A stretch of 64,000 bases of DNA from Chitinophaga ginsengisoli (GTDB lineage: Bacteria > Bacteroidota > Bacteroidia > Chitinophagales > Chitinophagaceae). Both the position numbers and the translations under genes were made by a program. This document shows, one piece after another, positions 1 to 8,858 of this stretch (position 1 is its first letter; each line of letters starts with the position of its first letter). The notes beneath the pieces were generated by a model. It was given only the letters and a program-made list of their open reading frames with translations. It was not told the DNA's origin and ran no database searches. The stretch spans positions 1 through 64,000 of the forward strand of contig NZ_PYGK01000006.1 of the NCBI RefSeq assembly GCF_003014595.1, written 5' to 3'.

Positions 1-84
1 ACTATTTTGATGTGCCGCCGTATACGGACCCGTACGTACGGTGGCTGGAGGGGACGGCATGCGAAATAATCTCATGCCTCCTAC
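1..84. other. Left edge: short palindromes, no gene
   Basis: No coding frame is visible. Two perfect short palindromes occur, CCGTATACGG (18-27) and CCGTACGTACGG (30-41). They sit next to the palindromic repeat that follows and may belong to the same intergenic repeat block, which is cut by the window edge. Confidence 0.4.
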
Positions 85-172
85 TCACTTGTAGCCCCGG
101 AGTGCAAACCCGGGGGAATCAATACAACCCCGGGAACATTACAAATCCGGTTCGGGAATAATGTAACCCCAA
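85..172 (-). repeat. GC-rich palindromic intergenic repeat, inverted copy
   Basis: Read on the minus strand this segment has the pattern CCGGGTTTGCACTCCGGGG followed by CTACAA, preceded by further C3-5/G3-5 palindromic blocks. The same grammar (CGGGGTTTACAACCCCG then GCTACAAAC) is seen at 59283-59310. It lies directly downstream of tamL. It looks like a decayed member of a dispersed repeat family; no function can be assigned. Confidence 0.55.
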
Positions 173-173
173 A

Positions 174-2609
174 TCAGAATGGATATCCTATCGCCACGTT
201 CCAGATGATATTATTCCTCCTCCACGCTGCATCCCCCAGCTGCCACTGGCTCAGATACCATCCATTCTTATTTCCTGTATAATAGGGTACCTTCACTGGT
301 ACGCCCCAATCAAGCCTTATTAAAAAGAAAGAAAAATCAAGCCTTAAACCAGCCCCTGTACCCACGGCCAGATCCCTGTAAAGGTTCTGCAACCTGAACT
401 CACCTCCCGGACGAATAGTATCCTTCTTCAGCATCCAGATATTCCCCATATCCAGGAAGGTCGCTCCCTTAAGATTAATACTACCGTTGAACAGGCGCAG
501 GAGGTCAAAACGGTATTCAATATTCCCTTCCAGCTTCATATCACCGGTCTGGTCGGGGAAGTTGCTGGCAGTGACGGAACTGTCTTTGAAGGTACCCGGT
601 CCGAGGGTGCGAAGACGCCAGGCGCGGATACTATTAGGCCCACCAGCTGTAAACTGGCGGATATATGGCATTACATCTGATTTGCCGTAAGGGATACCAA
701 CGCCGCCATAGATGCGGGTGGCTAGTACTGTATGACCAGTCAGGTTCCAGTAATGCCGGTAATCAGCCTCCAGTTTAAGGAAGTTCGCAATCGGCATGTT
801 GGTCAGACTTTCGAGATCGGTGCCCTTACCGGAAATACTCCCCCAGAGGCTGTTGATACCATTCAGCCATGCACCAGACTCCTCAACATTCGCACGGAAA
901 TAAGAATAGTGATTGCGGTGAAGTGCATCATTGTTACTATAGATGTAAGTGACATTCTCACCACCGATGAAGGCAGGCTCAAAGCTTCTTTTCAGATAAG
1001 GGTTCTTATTGACAATGCTATCACGGAAACCGGCATTCAGATTCACCCCGACATAGTTGAGGGAAATAGGTTTGACGATCCAGCGTTTATAGAGGCTTTG
1101 ATTCCATTCATACCCGAAAGAGGCATTTACGTTGGATATATAAAACTTCGCTGAGCGGGTCAGATAATCGACCCCTGCTGTCAGCCTGGTTCGTACTGTA
1201 GTGGACCGGCTGCGCTGGGCAATATGAAAGGGCGTAATAAACCGGGGAAAGATCAGGCTGACCTGACCGCCTATTTCCTGCGATTGCAACATCCAGCTGC
1301 CCTGGCTACGGATGAGTTCAATGCCGGTATTCAGGCTGACGTTCAGCTGTGTAGCTGAACGGCCTATATTCAGGTGCCGGTAGTTCAGGCTGATACCACT
1401 ACCCACGAGGTAATCAGAGCTCGTGCTGACCTCGAAGTTGGCCCCGATTTCCTGACGACGTTTGGGCGTCATAAAGATATAAGTGCTCAGCATATTCGGC
1501 GTGTCTTGGCGTTCCCTGTACTGCAGGTTTACAAACTGCCAGGCACCCAGGTCATACAGACGGCTGATTGCATCGTTGGTACGCTGCTGAGAAAAGCGTT
1601 CATCCTTTTTCAGGATGACAGCCCTGTAAAGTACGGTCGGTTTCAGGATATCCTGGCGGTAGCGGATGGTCAGGTCCTTACGCTGGGTAGTCTTGAACAG
1701 TGAGTCAGCAGTACTGCCATATACCGGGTAATCAGGGTACACAATAATGCTGTCCAGGGTATACTGCTGATAACGGAGGGAGGAGTCCTCCGGATTCCAG
1801 ATCTTAATGGTGATATCCATTTTCGGCATGTCCTGCCCCTTACGCTCATTGTAGACGTTAACGATCCCTTCAAAAGGGTTCATAAGGTTGCGGAACAAGA
1901 TCTTATGGAGGGTATCGATCTCAAATTCGATTGCATTGCGGTCAAATTTATAATAGCCGGCATTGCGTATTACGCGCATTAGCCTTTCTCGCTCGCTGCC
2001 AAGGGATTCCTGTTTGTAGGCCATGCCTGATTTGATCAGGGCGAGATTTTCATGTTCTTTGACCAGTTTCAGCAGATTGGTATCCGGTATTTCATAACGG
2101 ATCTTGTTGATCACAAAGTTCTTACCGGTGTTAACCTTGTAGGTAACATTGACTTTTTGCCTTTTGATAGACTCTTCGTAATCTACAGTAGCATAGAAAT
2201 AGCCCTGGTTATTCAGGTAGCTGACCATGCGTTTGACAGATTCCTTGGTTTTGGTGGAGTCGTAGATCACCGGTTCTTCCAGGTTGCGGGGCGCCAGCAT
2301 CAGGTTCCAGAACCAGTTGGACTTCTTTTCATTGTACTTCTGGTTGTAGAGCCATACCTTGAAACGGGTACCCATAAACAAGGTATTGGACTGTTGCAGC
2401 ATGAGTTGTTTGGAACTAAGAGAGGCGCGGATATCCTGTTTTTCAGCAGAAGAAGTTTCTCCTTTCACATCTACATCGCTGTCCACATAAAGCACCTGAT
2501 TCTTTTGCAGGTATTTTGTATTGGAACATGCAGCCAGCGCCAGTGTCGTCATCAGGATGATTAGATAGTTCAGATAAATAAAAAGGGAACTATGTGGCCG
2601 CTGCTGCAT
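174..2609 (-). CDS. tamL: TamL-type BamA/Omp85-family outer-membrane lipoprotein
   Basis: 811 aa. The N-terminus is a lipoprotein signal peptide with the lipobox LALAAC (Cys at about residue 28), followed by POTRA-like repeats and a C-terminal 16-strand-type barrel with the Omp85 pattern (GGPNSIRAW, then a final aromatic residue, GYPF). In Bacteroidota the TamA partner of TamB is replaced by such a lipidated TamL, which helps assemble outer-membrane or surface proteins. A TTG nine bases upstream is in frame, but the ATG at 2609 gives a cleaner signal peptide. It is divergent from the rRNA methyltransferase gene. tamB is not in view; it could lie beyond the left edge. Confidence 0.85.
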   Translation of the reverse strand: MQQRPHSSLFIYLNYLIILMTTLALAACSNTKYLQKNQVLYVDSDVDVKGETSSAEKQDIRASLSSKQLMLQQSNTLFMGTRFKVWLYNQKYNEKKSNWFWNLMLAPRNLEEPVIYDSTKTKESVKRMVSYLNNQGYFYATVDYEESIKRQKVNVTYKVNTGKNFVINKIRYEIPDTNLLKLVKEHENLALIKSGMAYKQESLGSERERLMRVIRNAGYYKFDRNAIEFEIDTLHKILFRNLMNPFEGIVNVYNERKGQDMPKMDITIKIWNPEDSSLRYQQYTLDSIIVYPDYPVYGSTADSLFKTTQRKDLTIRYRQDILKPTVLYRAVILKKDERFSQQRTNDAISRLYDLGAWQFVNLQYRERQDTPNMLSTYIFMTPKRRQEIGANFEVSTSSDYLVGSGISLNYRHLNIGRSATQLNVSLNTGIELIRSQGSWMLQSQEIGGQVSLIFPRFITPFHIAQRSRSTTVRTRLTAGVDYLTRSAKFYISNVNASFGYEWNQSLYKRWIVKPISLNYVGVNLNAGFRDSIVNKNPYLKRSFEPAFIGGENVTYIYSNNDALHRNHYSYFRANVEESGAWLNGINSLWGSISGKGTDLESLTNMPIANFLKLEADYRHYWNLTGHTVLATRIYGGVGIPYGKSDVMPYIRQFTAGGPNSIRAWRLRTLGPGTFKDSSVTASNFPDQTGDMKLEGNIEYRFDLLRLFNGSINLKGATFLDMGNIWMLKKDTIRPGGEFRLQNLYRDLAVGTGAGLRLDFSFFLIRLDWGVPVKVPYYTGNKNGWYLSQWQLGDAAWRRNNIIWNVAIGYPF

Positions 2610-2681
2610 CAGAGTCAATACAATTATTAATAGTTAGAAGCTTTGTTTTCTGTTATTTCCATAGAGGCCAGTCCGCGTGGC

Positions 2682-2712
2682 TTTGCCGATTAAAAGAATT
2701 CATGTAGGTTTG
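2682..2712 (+). promoter_or_regulatory. Bacteroidota-type promoter of the SPOUT methyltransferase gene
   Basis: TTTG (2682-2685), 19-base spacer, TAGGTTTG (2705-2712): an exact match to the TTTG-N19-TAnnTTTG consensus. The -7 box ends only 5 bases before the ATG at 2718, so the predicted transcript starts at or within about two bases of the start codon (leaderless or nearly so). Confidence 0.75.
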
Positions 2713-2717
2713 GCTCT

Positions 2718-3464
2718 ATGTTGTCGAAGGCGCAAATTAAGTATATTCAATCATTACAGCATAAAAAATACCGTCAAAAATCCGGCCAGTTCATTGCTGA
2801 AGGCGATAAGATCGTTCCAGAGCTCCTGCAGGCAGGCATTCCCGTGCGGGACGTGTATGCAACTGCTACCTGGATCAGTACTCATCGGTCTTTGCTGGAC
2901 AGGACACCTGTGGTACGGATCACTGAAGTTGAAGAGAGTGTCCTGAAGCAGCTCTCAGCGCTGACTACACCCAATCAGGCATTGGCCCTGCTGGATATTC
3001 CCGGATCTGCTGCCATAGAGCCGGCATCTTTAAAAGGAACCGTATCTCTTGCGTTGGAAACCATCCAGGACCCCGGCAATATGGGAACCATCATTCGTAT
3101 AGCCGACTGGTTCGGCATCCGTCAGATCATCTGCTCGCCCGATTGTGTGGATGCCTATAATCCTAAAACTATCCAGGCAACAATGGGAAGCATCGCCCGT
3201 GTAAGCATACTGGAAAGTGATGTTGTTACTTTATTACAGCAGGCCGGCGTGCCCTCTTATGCCGCTACCTTACATGGTACAGACATCACACAGTTCTCCA
3301 GACTAAAAGAAGGCATTATCCTGATCGGTAACGAGTCCCGCGGACTGAGCGATGCCGTAATCGCTGTCAGTACCCATAAGATCACTATCCCAAGACTGGG
3401 AGGAGCAGAATCCCTGAATGCCGGTGTTGCTGCCGGTATCATCTGCGGAAGATTGTTGATATAA
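2718..3464 (+). CDS. TrmH/SpoU-family (SPOUT) RNA methyltransferase
   Basis: 248 aa, normal length for the SpoU class. An N-terminal substrate-binding segment (residues 1-105) is followed by the SPOUT knot. All three SpoU motifs are visible: QDPGNMGTIIR (117-127), IILIGNESRGLS (around 200) and IPRLGGAESLNAGVA near the C-terminus. The family transfers a methyl group from SAM to the 2'-O-ribose of rRNA or tRNA; RlmB-like action on 23S rRNA is the usual annotation but the exact site cannot be told. It is a single-gene unit with its own promoter and a bidirectional terminator behind it. Confidence 0.88.
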   Translation: MLSKAQIKYIQSLQHKKYRQKSGQFIAEGDKIVPELLQAGIPVRDVYATATWISTHRSLLDRTPVVRITEVEESVLKQLSALTTPNQALALLDIPGSAAIEPASLKGTVSLALETIQDPGNMGTIIRIADWFGIRQIICSPDCVDAYNPKTIQATMGSIARVSILESDVVTLLQQAGVPSYAATLHGTDITQFSRLKEGIILIGNESRGLSDAVIAVSTHKITIPRLGGAESLNAGVAAGIICGRLLI

Positions 3465-3524
3465 CACGCTAATAGCAACTGTCGCTCCTGACCGCTGTTA
3501 AGACAATACGTTGATAATGACATA

Positions 3525-3569
3525 AAACAAAGAAGTCCATAGCACTGATCGCTATGGACTTCTCTGTTT
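3525..3569. terminator. Bidirectional terminator between convergent genes
   Basis: Perfect 13-bp stem AGAAGTCCATAGC (3531-3543) / GCTATGGACTTCT (3551-3563), 7-base loop, extended after one mismatch by an A/T stem (AAACA/TGTTT) that supplies U-tracts on both strands. It separates the methyltransferase gene from the convergent permease gene. Confidence 0.85.
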
Positions 3570-3587
3570 ATGATTGTTAGTCAATGG

Positions 3588-4820
3588 TCACTTAAACTGT
3601 ATCGCCTTCACAGGCGTGATCTTCCTGATAATCAGGGAGGGTAGTATCAATACCAAAATGCAAAGGCTCAGGGTACCTAAGTCAATCAGCACTACCTGCC
3701 ACCAGCTCAGGGAAATAGCTGCTACAGACATGTAATAGGATTCCTCCGGCAATTTAAAGAGGCCCGTAGTCTGTTGCAGGATGGCTAAACCAATACCCAA
3801 GATATTTCCCAGAATAATCCCTGCTATAACAATATAAGCCGCCTGAGCGATGAAGATCTCCTGTATCCTGGCATTCCGCATACCCAGCGCTTTCACAATA
3901 CCGATCATATTTGTCCGCTCCAGGATGAGAATGAGGATAGCCGTGATCATATTGATGGCGGCTACAATGGACATGATCACCAGGATAATAGCCTTATTTT
4001 TATTCTGTAAACGCAGCCAGGCGAAGATGTTCGGATAGATATCGGCGATAGAACGGATGAACAGCTGATCCGGAATAACATTATAAGCTGCGGTACCCGT
4101 TTCTTTCAGTTGCTGATAATCATCCGTAAAGATCTCATATCCACCAATGCTACCGGGTTCCCAGTTATTCAGCTTACGGATCAGTTCAAGATCGCCCAGT
4201 ACATACGTCTTGTCGTATTCTTCAATACCTGTCTTATAGATACCACTGATGGTCAGCTTACGGGCTCTGGGAGGTTGTCCTGGCCCCTGGATAAAGTAAA
4301 TAATAAGTGGATCATGCAGTTTGAGTTGCAGCTCTTTCGCAAGTCTGACAGAGATAAGCACCTCAGGTGCATAACTGCTGTCATTATAATGGATAACAGA
4401 GCCTTCCTGCAGGAATTGCTGCAAATGGCTCCAGTTATAATGACGATCTACCCCCTTGAAGATGACGCCTTCCAGATCTTTTTCTGCTTTTATTATAGCA
4501 GATTTGGTGGCATAAGCGTTAATAGTATTGATACCTTTTATCTGTCGGAGTTTTGCCACCATGGTGCTATCCGATGGAAAGGGAAATTGTTCGGTCAGCG
4601 GACCGGCATTAGGCTGGTACTGGGTAATGTGCATATGTCCCCAGAAACTGAATATCTTCTGCTGGATAACTTCCTGGAAACCATTCACCAGGGCCACAGC
4701 CAGTATCATTACCGCTACGCTGATCGCAGTAGCTGCAATAGCAATATTGATAATGAACTTGGAAAAGGAAGACGACCGGTTGAAGGCTATCCGCTTGGCA
4801 ATGAAGAATGGCAAATTCAT
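3588..4820 (-). CDS. FtsX/LolC-E-family ABC transporter permease
   Basis: 410 aa. The topology is that of the MacB/FtsX class: one N-terminal membrane helix (about 20-45), a large periplasmic domain (about 50-270) and three C-terminal helices (about 275-300, 320-345, 370-400). This is the form taken by LolC/LolE, which together with the ATPase LolD release lipoproteins from the inner membrane. No LolD ATPase is beside it, so the ATPase must be encoded elsewhere. A TACATTTG -7 box (4832-4825, minus strand) lies four bases before the ATG, suggesting a leaderless mRNA. Orthology to LolE specifically is an inference. Confidence 0.8.
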   Translation of the reverse strand: MNLPFFIAKRIAFNRSSSFSKFIINIAIAATAISVAVMILAVALVNGFQEVIQQKIFSFWGHMHITQYQPNAGPLTEQFPFPSDSTMVAKLRQIKGINTINAYATKSAIIKAEKDLEGVIFKGVDRHYNWSHLQQFLQEGSVIHYNDSSYAPEVLISVRLAKELQLKLHDPLIIYFIQGPGQPPRARKLTISGIYKTGIEEYDKTYVLGDLELIRKLNNWEPGSIGGYEIFTDDYQQLKETGTAAYNVIPDQLFIRSIADIYPNIFAWLRLQNKNKAIILVIMSIVAAINMITAILILILERTNMIGIVKALGMRNARIQEIFIAQAAYIVIAGIILGNILGIGLAILQQTTGLFKLPEESYYMSVAAISLSWWQVVLIDLGTLSLCILVLILPSLIIRKITPVKAIQFK

Positions 4821-4824
4821 AAGA

Positions 4825-4832
4825 CAAATGTA
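4825..4832 (-). promoter_or_regulatory. -7 box of the LolC/E-type permease gene
   Basis: TACATTTG on the minus strand matches TAnnTTTG and is separated from the ATG by four bases. No TTTG is found at the usual -33 distance, so only the -7 part is supported. Confidence 0.5.
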
Positions 4833-4930
4833 TTGAATATAATCATAAACAGCCGGCCGCCTATATTATAATGAAGCTGCTCGGAACAAATCGAAAAAAT
4901 AGTACCTTAATGGTTACTTGAAATGCTATT

Positions 4931-6223
4931 ATGAAGATAAAAACCTTCTTCTGTATACCTGTAATATGTTTACTGGCGTACGTTCTGCCAGTAGCTGCGC
5001 AGGAGAATACTATTAGTCCTGACCACGTTTACTACAGTAATATCCGGTCTGTAAAGCTCAACCAGGCCGGCGATCAGCTCAGTTATCCTATCATTACACT
5101 CAATGGCGATGAAAAGTTGGAATTGAGCTTTGATGATATGGACAATGATGTGAAGAACTACTTTTATACGTTCGTCCTCTGTAATGCCGACTGGACAAGA
5201 CCCCAGATCAACCAGGTAGAGTACCTGCGGGGTTTCTCCGAAAACAGGATCCAGGACTACCGTTTTTCCAGTATTGCTTTGCAGAAATATACGCACTATT
5301 CAGTACAGCTGCCCAATCAGAACTGTTATCCGACGAGGTCGGGCAATTACCTGTTGAAGGTGTATCTGGATAGCGATACGGACCAGCTGGTACTGACCCG
5401 CCGCATGCTGGTGATTGCCAACAAAGCCAGTGTAAGCGGTTTTATTCAGCAGCCAGTTACTCCAAAAATATTCCGGTCACACCAGAAGATCAACTTCTCT
5501 GTTAATACTGCCGGACTCAATATCACGAACCCTTTCGATCAGATGAAAGTGGTCATCCTCCAGAACTACCGCTGGGATAATGCGATAAAATTCCCCCGTC
5601 CTTTGTTCATTAAAGGTAATGTGCTGGAATACAACTGGGAGGTCGACTGCGTGATGCCGGCAGGTAAGGAATGGCGTTGGATCGACCTGCGAAGTTTCCG
5701 CTTACAGACAGAACGGGTGAGGACAACAGAGTACGCGAAAGATCATACAGATGTATATGCACTTCCCGACTTTGAACGAGGGGGGAAGATGTATCAGTAT
5801 ATCAAGGATATCAATGGCTTGTATTACCTGGCCACACTGGATGGTTATGATCCTTTCTTTGAAGGAGACTATGCTACTGTGCACTTCTCTTTCCCGGTTC
5901 CTGAACCTTATGCTGGCTACGACATGTACATCCTGGGAGAGCTGACCAACTATGAGTGCGACGATAATAGTAAGATGGTATTTAATCCCGCCACCAGGGC
6001 ATATGAGGGAACGATGTTCCTGAAACAGGGTTTTTATAACTACGTATATGCGTTAGTAGATAAAACGGTAGTCGGCAGCAAACCCAGTACTGAGTTAACA
6101 GAAGGGAACTGGTGGGAAGCAGAGAACAACTATACGATCCTTGTTTACTATCGCGCATTGGGAGGCCGTGCCGATGAACTGGTTACTACCACCACACTGA
6201 ACTCGATGTTAAGTCGTAAATAA
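4931..6223 (+). CDS. DUF5103 protein, type IX secretion plug protein family
   Basis: 430 aa, secreted: signal peptide at residues 1-23 ending in VAAQ. The beta-rich body with YSNIRSVKLNQAGDQLSYP near the N-terminus and a C-terminal early-set/immunoglobulin-like domain (MYILGELTNY, about residues 330-425) fits DUF5103. A member of this family was found as the plug that closes the SprA translocon of the type IX secretion system on the periplasmic side. No other T9SS component is in the window. It is monocistronic, with a strong terminator directly behind. Confidence 0.8.
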   Translation: MKIKTFFCIPVICLLAYVLPVAAQENTISPDHVYYSNIRSVKLNQAGDQLSYPIITLNGDEKLELSFDDMDNDVKNYFYTFVLCNADWTRPQINQVEYLRGFSENRIQDYRFSSIALQKYTHYSVQLPNQNCYPTRSGNYLLKVYLDSDTDQLVLTRRMLVIANKASVSGFIQQPVTPKIFRSHQKINFSVNTAGLNITNPFDQMKVVILQNYRWDNAIKFPRPLFIKGNVLEYNWEVDCVMPAGKEWRWIDLRSFRLQTERVRTTEYAKDHTDVYALPDFERGGKMYQYIKDINGLYYLATLDGYDPFFEGDYATVHFSFPVPEPYAGYDMYILGELTNYECDDNSKMVFNPATRAYEGTMFLKQGFYNYVYALVDKTVVGSKPSTELTEGNWWEAENNYTILVYYRALGGRADELVTTTTLNSMLSRK

Positions 6224-6239
6224 CAAAATATAAAATAGT

Positions 6240-6280
6240 AACGCGTCCATGGCATCATGTGCTATGGACGCGTTGTTGTT
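6240..6280 (+). terminator. Intrinsic terminator of the DUF5103 gene
   Basis: AACGCGTCCATGGCA (6240-6254) pairs with the arm ending at 6274 (one G-U wobble), followed by GTTGTTTTTATT. The stem is long enough to serve the converging NDH-2 gene as well. Confidence 0.8.
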
Positions 6281-6327
6281 TTTATTACTACGGATGCTAT
6301 GTCGCATTACACAGCTCCTGGCAAGTA

Positions 6328-7647
6328 TCAGCTGACGACAGTCTGGCGGAGTTTCACAATATTCGCAGCGCCACGTTTAATGATAATTCGTGTACCACGA
6401 TCAAAAGTGAAGTAGCGATAGAACCAGTTACTAAACACCACCAGTTTGTTCCTGAATCCCAGGAGGCTCATAAGGTGTACCGCCATCCATACCATCCAGG
6501 CCATAAATCCGCTCAGTTTCATTCCTGCAAATTCAGCTACGGCATGATTACGTCCGATGGTCGCCATACTGCCAAGATCATTGTACTTAAACCCTTTCAG
6601 ACCACGTCCGGCAGATTTGATCATCTTCAGGATATTCTCAGCCAGGTTAGCACCCTGCTGGATCGCCACCTGCGCCACCATCGGATAGCCTTTCGGGAAC
6701 TTAGGATCATTCACCATCTGAGCAATATCGCCAATAGCATAGATATTGAGTGTACCGTTCACCAGGTTGAATTCATTCACCTGTATACGGCCATTGGGCA
6801 ATATGGCATCCTGCGGAATGCCCCTTACCGGCACGCCTTTTACACCTGCAGCCCATAACAGGGATTGTGTCTTCAGTGTTTCGCCATTGCTAAGCAGAAG
6901 TGTTTTACCATCATATTCTTTTACTACTGCATTGCACAATACTTTCACGCCCAGTTTCTCCAGGCTTTCCAGCGATTTGCGGGAAGAGTGTTCACTCATG
7001 CCGTTCAGGATACGGCCGCTGCCTTCAATGAGGTAAATGTTCATCAGTGATACTGGCAGTTCGGGATAATCTTTCGGCATGATATATTTACGCAGCTCCG
7101 CGAAGGCGCCTGCCAGTTCTACACCGGTAGGACCGCCGCCTACCATTACGAAGTTCAGTTTTGACCTGATCTGTTCTTCATCTTCCAGGAGCAGGCTTTC
7201 TTCAAACTGTTTGATCACATAGTTACGGATCTGTACTGCTTCAATGAGCGACTTCATACCAATGGCATGTTCTTCAATGATCTTGTTACCAAAGAAGTTG
7301 GTAGTGCTGCCCGTGGCGAGTACCAGGTAATCGTAGTGTAAATCTCCGATACCTGTTTCCAGTATATTTTCTGTGGGCCGTACACCGGTTACTTCGGCCA
7401 TACGGAAGAAGAAGTTGGATTGTTGCTTAAAGATCCCGCGAAGCGGAAAAGCGATACTATCTGTTTCAAGACCAGCGGTAGATACCTGGTAGAGGAGAGG
7501 TTGGAAGAGATGATAATTGTTCCTGTCGAGCATTACAATCTGTACGGGGGCGTTTTTGAGCTTTTTAGCCAGGTTGATACCACCAAAACCGCCACCTACA
7601 ATTACTACGCGGGGCATGCCTGTTTCCGGAATATTCGGCTGAATCAT
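6328..7647 (-). CDS. ndh: Type II NADH:quinone oxidoreductase (NDH-2)
   Basis: 439 aa. FAD-binding Rossmann motif VVIVGGGFGG close to the N-terminus, second dinucleotide motif FVMVGGGPTGVELAGA in the middle for NADH, and the ATG motif YLVLATGSTTNFFG. The C-terminal quarter carries a hydrophobic amphipathic segment (FMAWMVWMAVHLMSLLGF) for peripheral membrane attachment. The enzyme passes electrons from NADH to menaquinone without pumping protons. An in-frame TTG lies 18 bases upstream, but the ATG at 7647 is preferred. The gene stands alone between two terminators. Confidence 0.9.
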   Translation of the reverse strand: MIQPNIPETGMPRVVIVGGGFGGINLAKKLKNAPVQIVMLDRNNYHLFQPLLYQVSTAGLETDSIAFPLRGIFKQQSNFFFRMAEVTGVRPTENILETGIGDLHYDYLVLATGSTTNFFGNKIIEEHAIGMKSLIEAVQIRNYVIKQFEESLLLEDEEQIRSKLNFVMVGGGPTGVELAGAFAELRKYIMPKDYPELPVSLMNIYLIEGSGRILNGMSEHSSRKSLESLEKLGVKVLCNAVVKEYDGKTLLLSNGETLKTQSLLWAAGVKGVPVRGIPQDAILPNGRIQVNEFNLVNGTLNIYAIGDIAQMVNDPKFPKGYPMVAQVAIQQGANLAENILKMIKSAGRGLKGFKYNDLGSMATIGRNHAVAEFAGMKLSGFMAWMVWMAVHLMSLLGFRNKLVVFSNWFYRYFTFDRGTRIIIKRGAANIVKLRQTVVS

Positions 7648-7779
7648 AATACAATCATTTAGCAATCAAAGAAATAAATGAACGTGTGTCTCTCGACACT
7701 ATGTATTCAAACGCCGGAACGTATAATGGCATATCAAAATTACAATACTTTCAGAAAAGAATGAAAGTTTATTTATAAA

Positions 7780-7809
7780 AAAATCCCCGATGCATGGCTT
7801 GCACCGGGG
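7780..7809 (-). terminator. Intrinsic terminator of fsa
   Basis: On the minus strand CCCCGGTGCA (7809-7800), a 5-base loop and TGCATCGGGG (7794-7785) are followed by a run of seven T. One mismatch (C/A) interrupts the stem. Confidence 0.8.
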
Positions 7810-7831
7810 AGTATACCATCTAAAAATAAGA

Positions 7832-8482
7832 TTACATCTTCTTCGCGTCTTCCAGGAACTTAGCCAGACCGATGTCAGTCAGCGGGTGTTTCAGGAGACC
7901 GAGGATTGAATCCAGCGGACATGTACAAATGTCAGCACCGGCTTCAGCACATTTGATGATGTGTAAAGGAGAACGGATAGAAGCCGCCAGGATCTCTGTT
8001 TTGAAGCCCTGGATGCTATAGATCTGTGCTATCTGGGCGATCAGCTCAACGCCATCCCAGTTACTGTCATCAATACGGCCAATGAAAGGAGATACAAAGG
8101 TAGCACCTGCTTTAGCAGCCAGGATAGCCTGACCTGCAGAGAATACCAGTGTACAGTTAGTCTTGATACCGTTGTCGGTGAACCATTTCAGGGCTTTGAT
8201 ACCGTCTTTGATCATTGGCACCTTCACCACGATGTTCGGGTGAATAGCAGCCAGTTTCTTACCTTCTTCAACGATGGCGTTGAACTCGGTAGACAATACT
8301 TCTGCACTGATAGGACCATCTACCAACTCGCAAATTGTCTCATAATGTTTGAGGATGTTAGCTTCGCCTTTGATGCCTTCTTTAGCCATCAGGGAAGGAT
8401 TGGTGGTAACACCGTCAAGAACGCCCAGGTCGTTTGCTTCTTTAATCTGCGCCAGATTTGCAGTATCTATGAAGAATTTCAT
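7832..8482 (-). CDS. fsa: Fructose-6-phosphate aldolase / small transaldolase
   Basis: 216 aa, the short single-barrel transaldolase form (MipB/TalC/FSA). MKFFIDTANL, GVTTNPSLMAKEG and the Schiff-base lysine in NIVVKVPM (Lys87) are intact, and the CTCPLDSIL..HPLTDIGL tail is typical. Members either exchange dihydroxyacetone units (transaldolase, pentose phosphate pathway) or cleave fructose 6-phosphate; sequence inspection cannot separate the two. It is a monocistronic gene with its own terminator. Confidence 0.88.
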   Translation of the reverse strand: MKFFIDTANLAQIKEANDLGVLDGVTTNPSLMAKEGIKGEANILKHYETICELVDGPISAEVLSTEFNAIVEEGKKLAAIHPNIVVKVPMIKDGIKALKWFTDNGIKTNCTLVFSAGQAILAAKAGATFVSPFIGRIDDSNWDGVELIAQIAQIYSIQGFKTEILAASIRSPLHIIKCAEAGADICTCPLDSILGLLKHPLTDIGLAKFLEDAKKM

Positions 8483-8523
8483 TGTGAAATGATTTAGTCC
8501 TTTTTAAATAATTATTGCCGCCA

Positions 8524-8555
8524 CAATAGTACGGAACAAATAAAATATAATCAAC
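8524..8555 (-). promoter_or_regulatory. Candidate promoter of fsa
   Basis: Minus strand: GTTG (8555-8552), 20-base spacer, TACTATTG (8531-8524), one base off TAnnTTTG. About 41 bases of leader would precede the ATG. Confidence 0.4.
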
Positions 8556-8726
8556 AGTACTCACTGATTCATTTAAGAATGAACAGAAGCCGGACAATCG
8601 CGAAATAAACAGTTGGAACGCATTGGGTAGAGTCCACAGGTCATCCTTATTGGAATGAATGAGTAGTTAATAGCATTTCAACTGAATCTATCGACTGATG
8701 ACCTGGAATATAAAATAAAAAAAAAA
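8556..8726. other. Intergenic stretch with a 9-bp inverted repeat
   Basis: No gene is visible. CAGGTCATC (8637-8645) and GATGACCTG (8697-8705) form a perfect inverted repeat around a 51-base loop. It lies just past the poly-U of the SRP RNA, so it is probably not part of that RNA. Confidence 0.35.
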
Positions 8727-8823
8727 CGGCAAGTTACTTACATCGCACCGCTACAACCGCCTACCCTTGCTACATTCCTGTCCTGGGGGAGTTCAGCAGG
8801 AGCTGGTCGTATAAGACTTGCCG
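8727..8823 (-). ncRNA. ffs: Signal recognition particle RNA (small 4.5S type)
   Basis: About 97 nt on the minus strand. The ends pair perfectly (CGGCAAGT / ACTTGCCG). The tip carries the SRP domain IV signature: GGACAGGAATGTAGCAAGG (8783-8765), with the GGAA tetraloop and the GUAGCAAGG asymmetric loop bound by Ffh. A run of ten T follows on the transcribed strand, giving a natural terminator, and a consensus promoter lies just upstream. The RNA works with Ffh and FtsY in cotranslational targeting to the inner membrane. Recognition is by pattern; the precise ends are estimated from the closing stem. Confidence 0.85.
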
Positions 8824-8826
8824 GCT

Positions 8827-8858
8827 GCAAATGTACACTAATTGAAATAAATAACAAA
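8827..8858 (-). promoter_or_regulatory. Promoter of the SRP RNA gene
   Basis: Minus strand: TTTG (8858-8855), exactly 19 bases, TACATTTG followed by C (8835-8827). Initiation about 5 bases later coincides with the start of the closing stem of the RNA. Confidence 0.8.
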
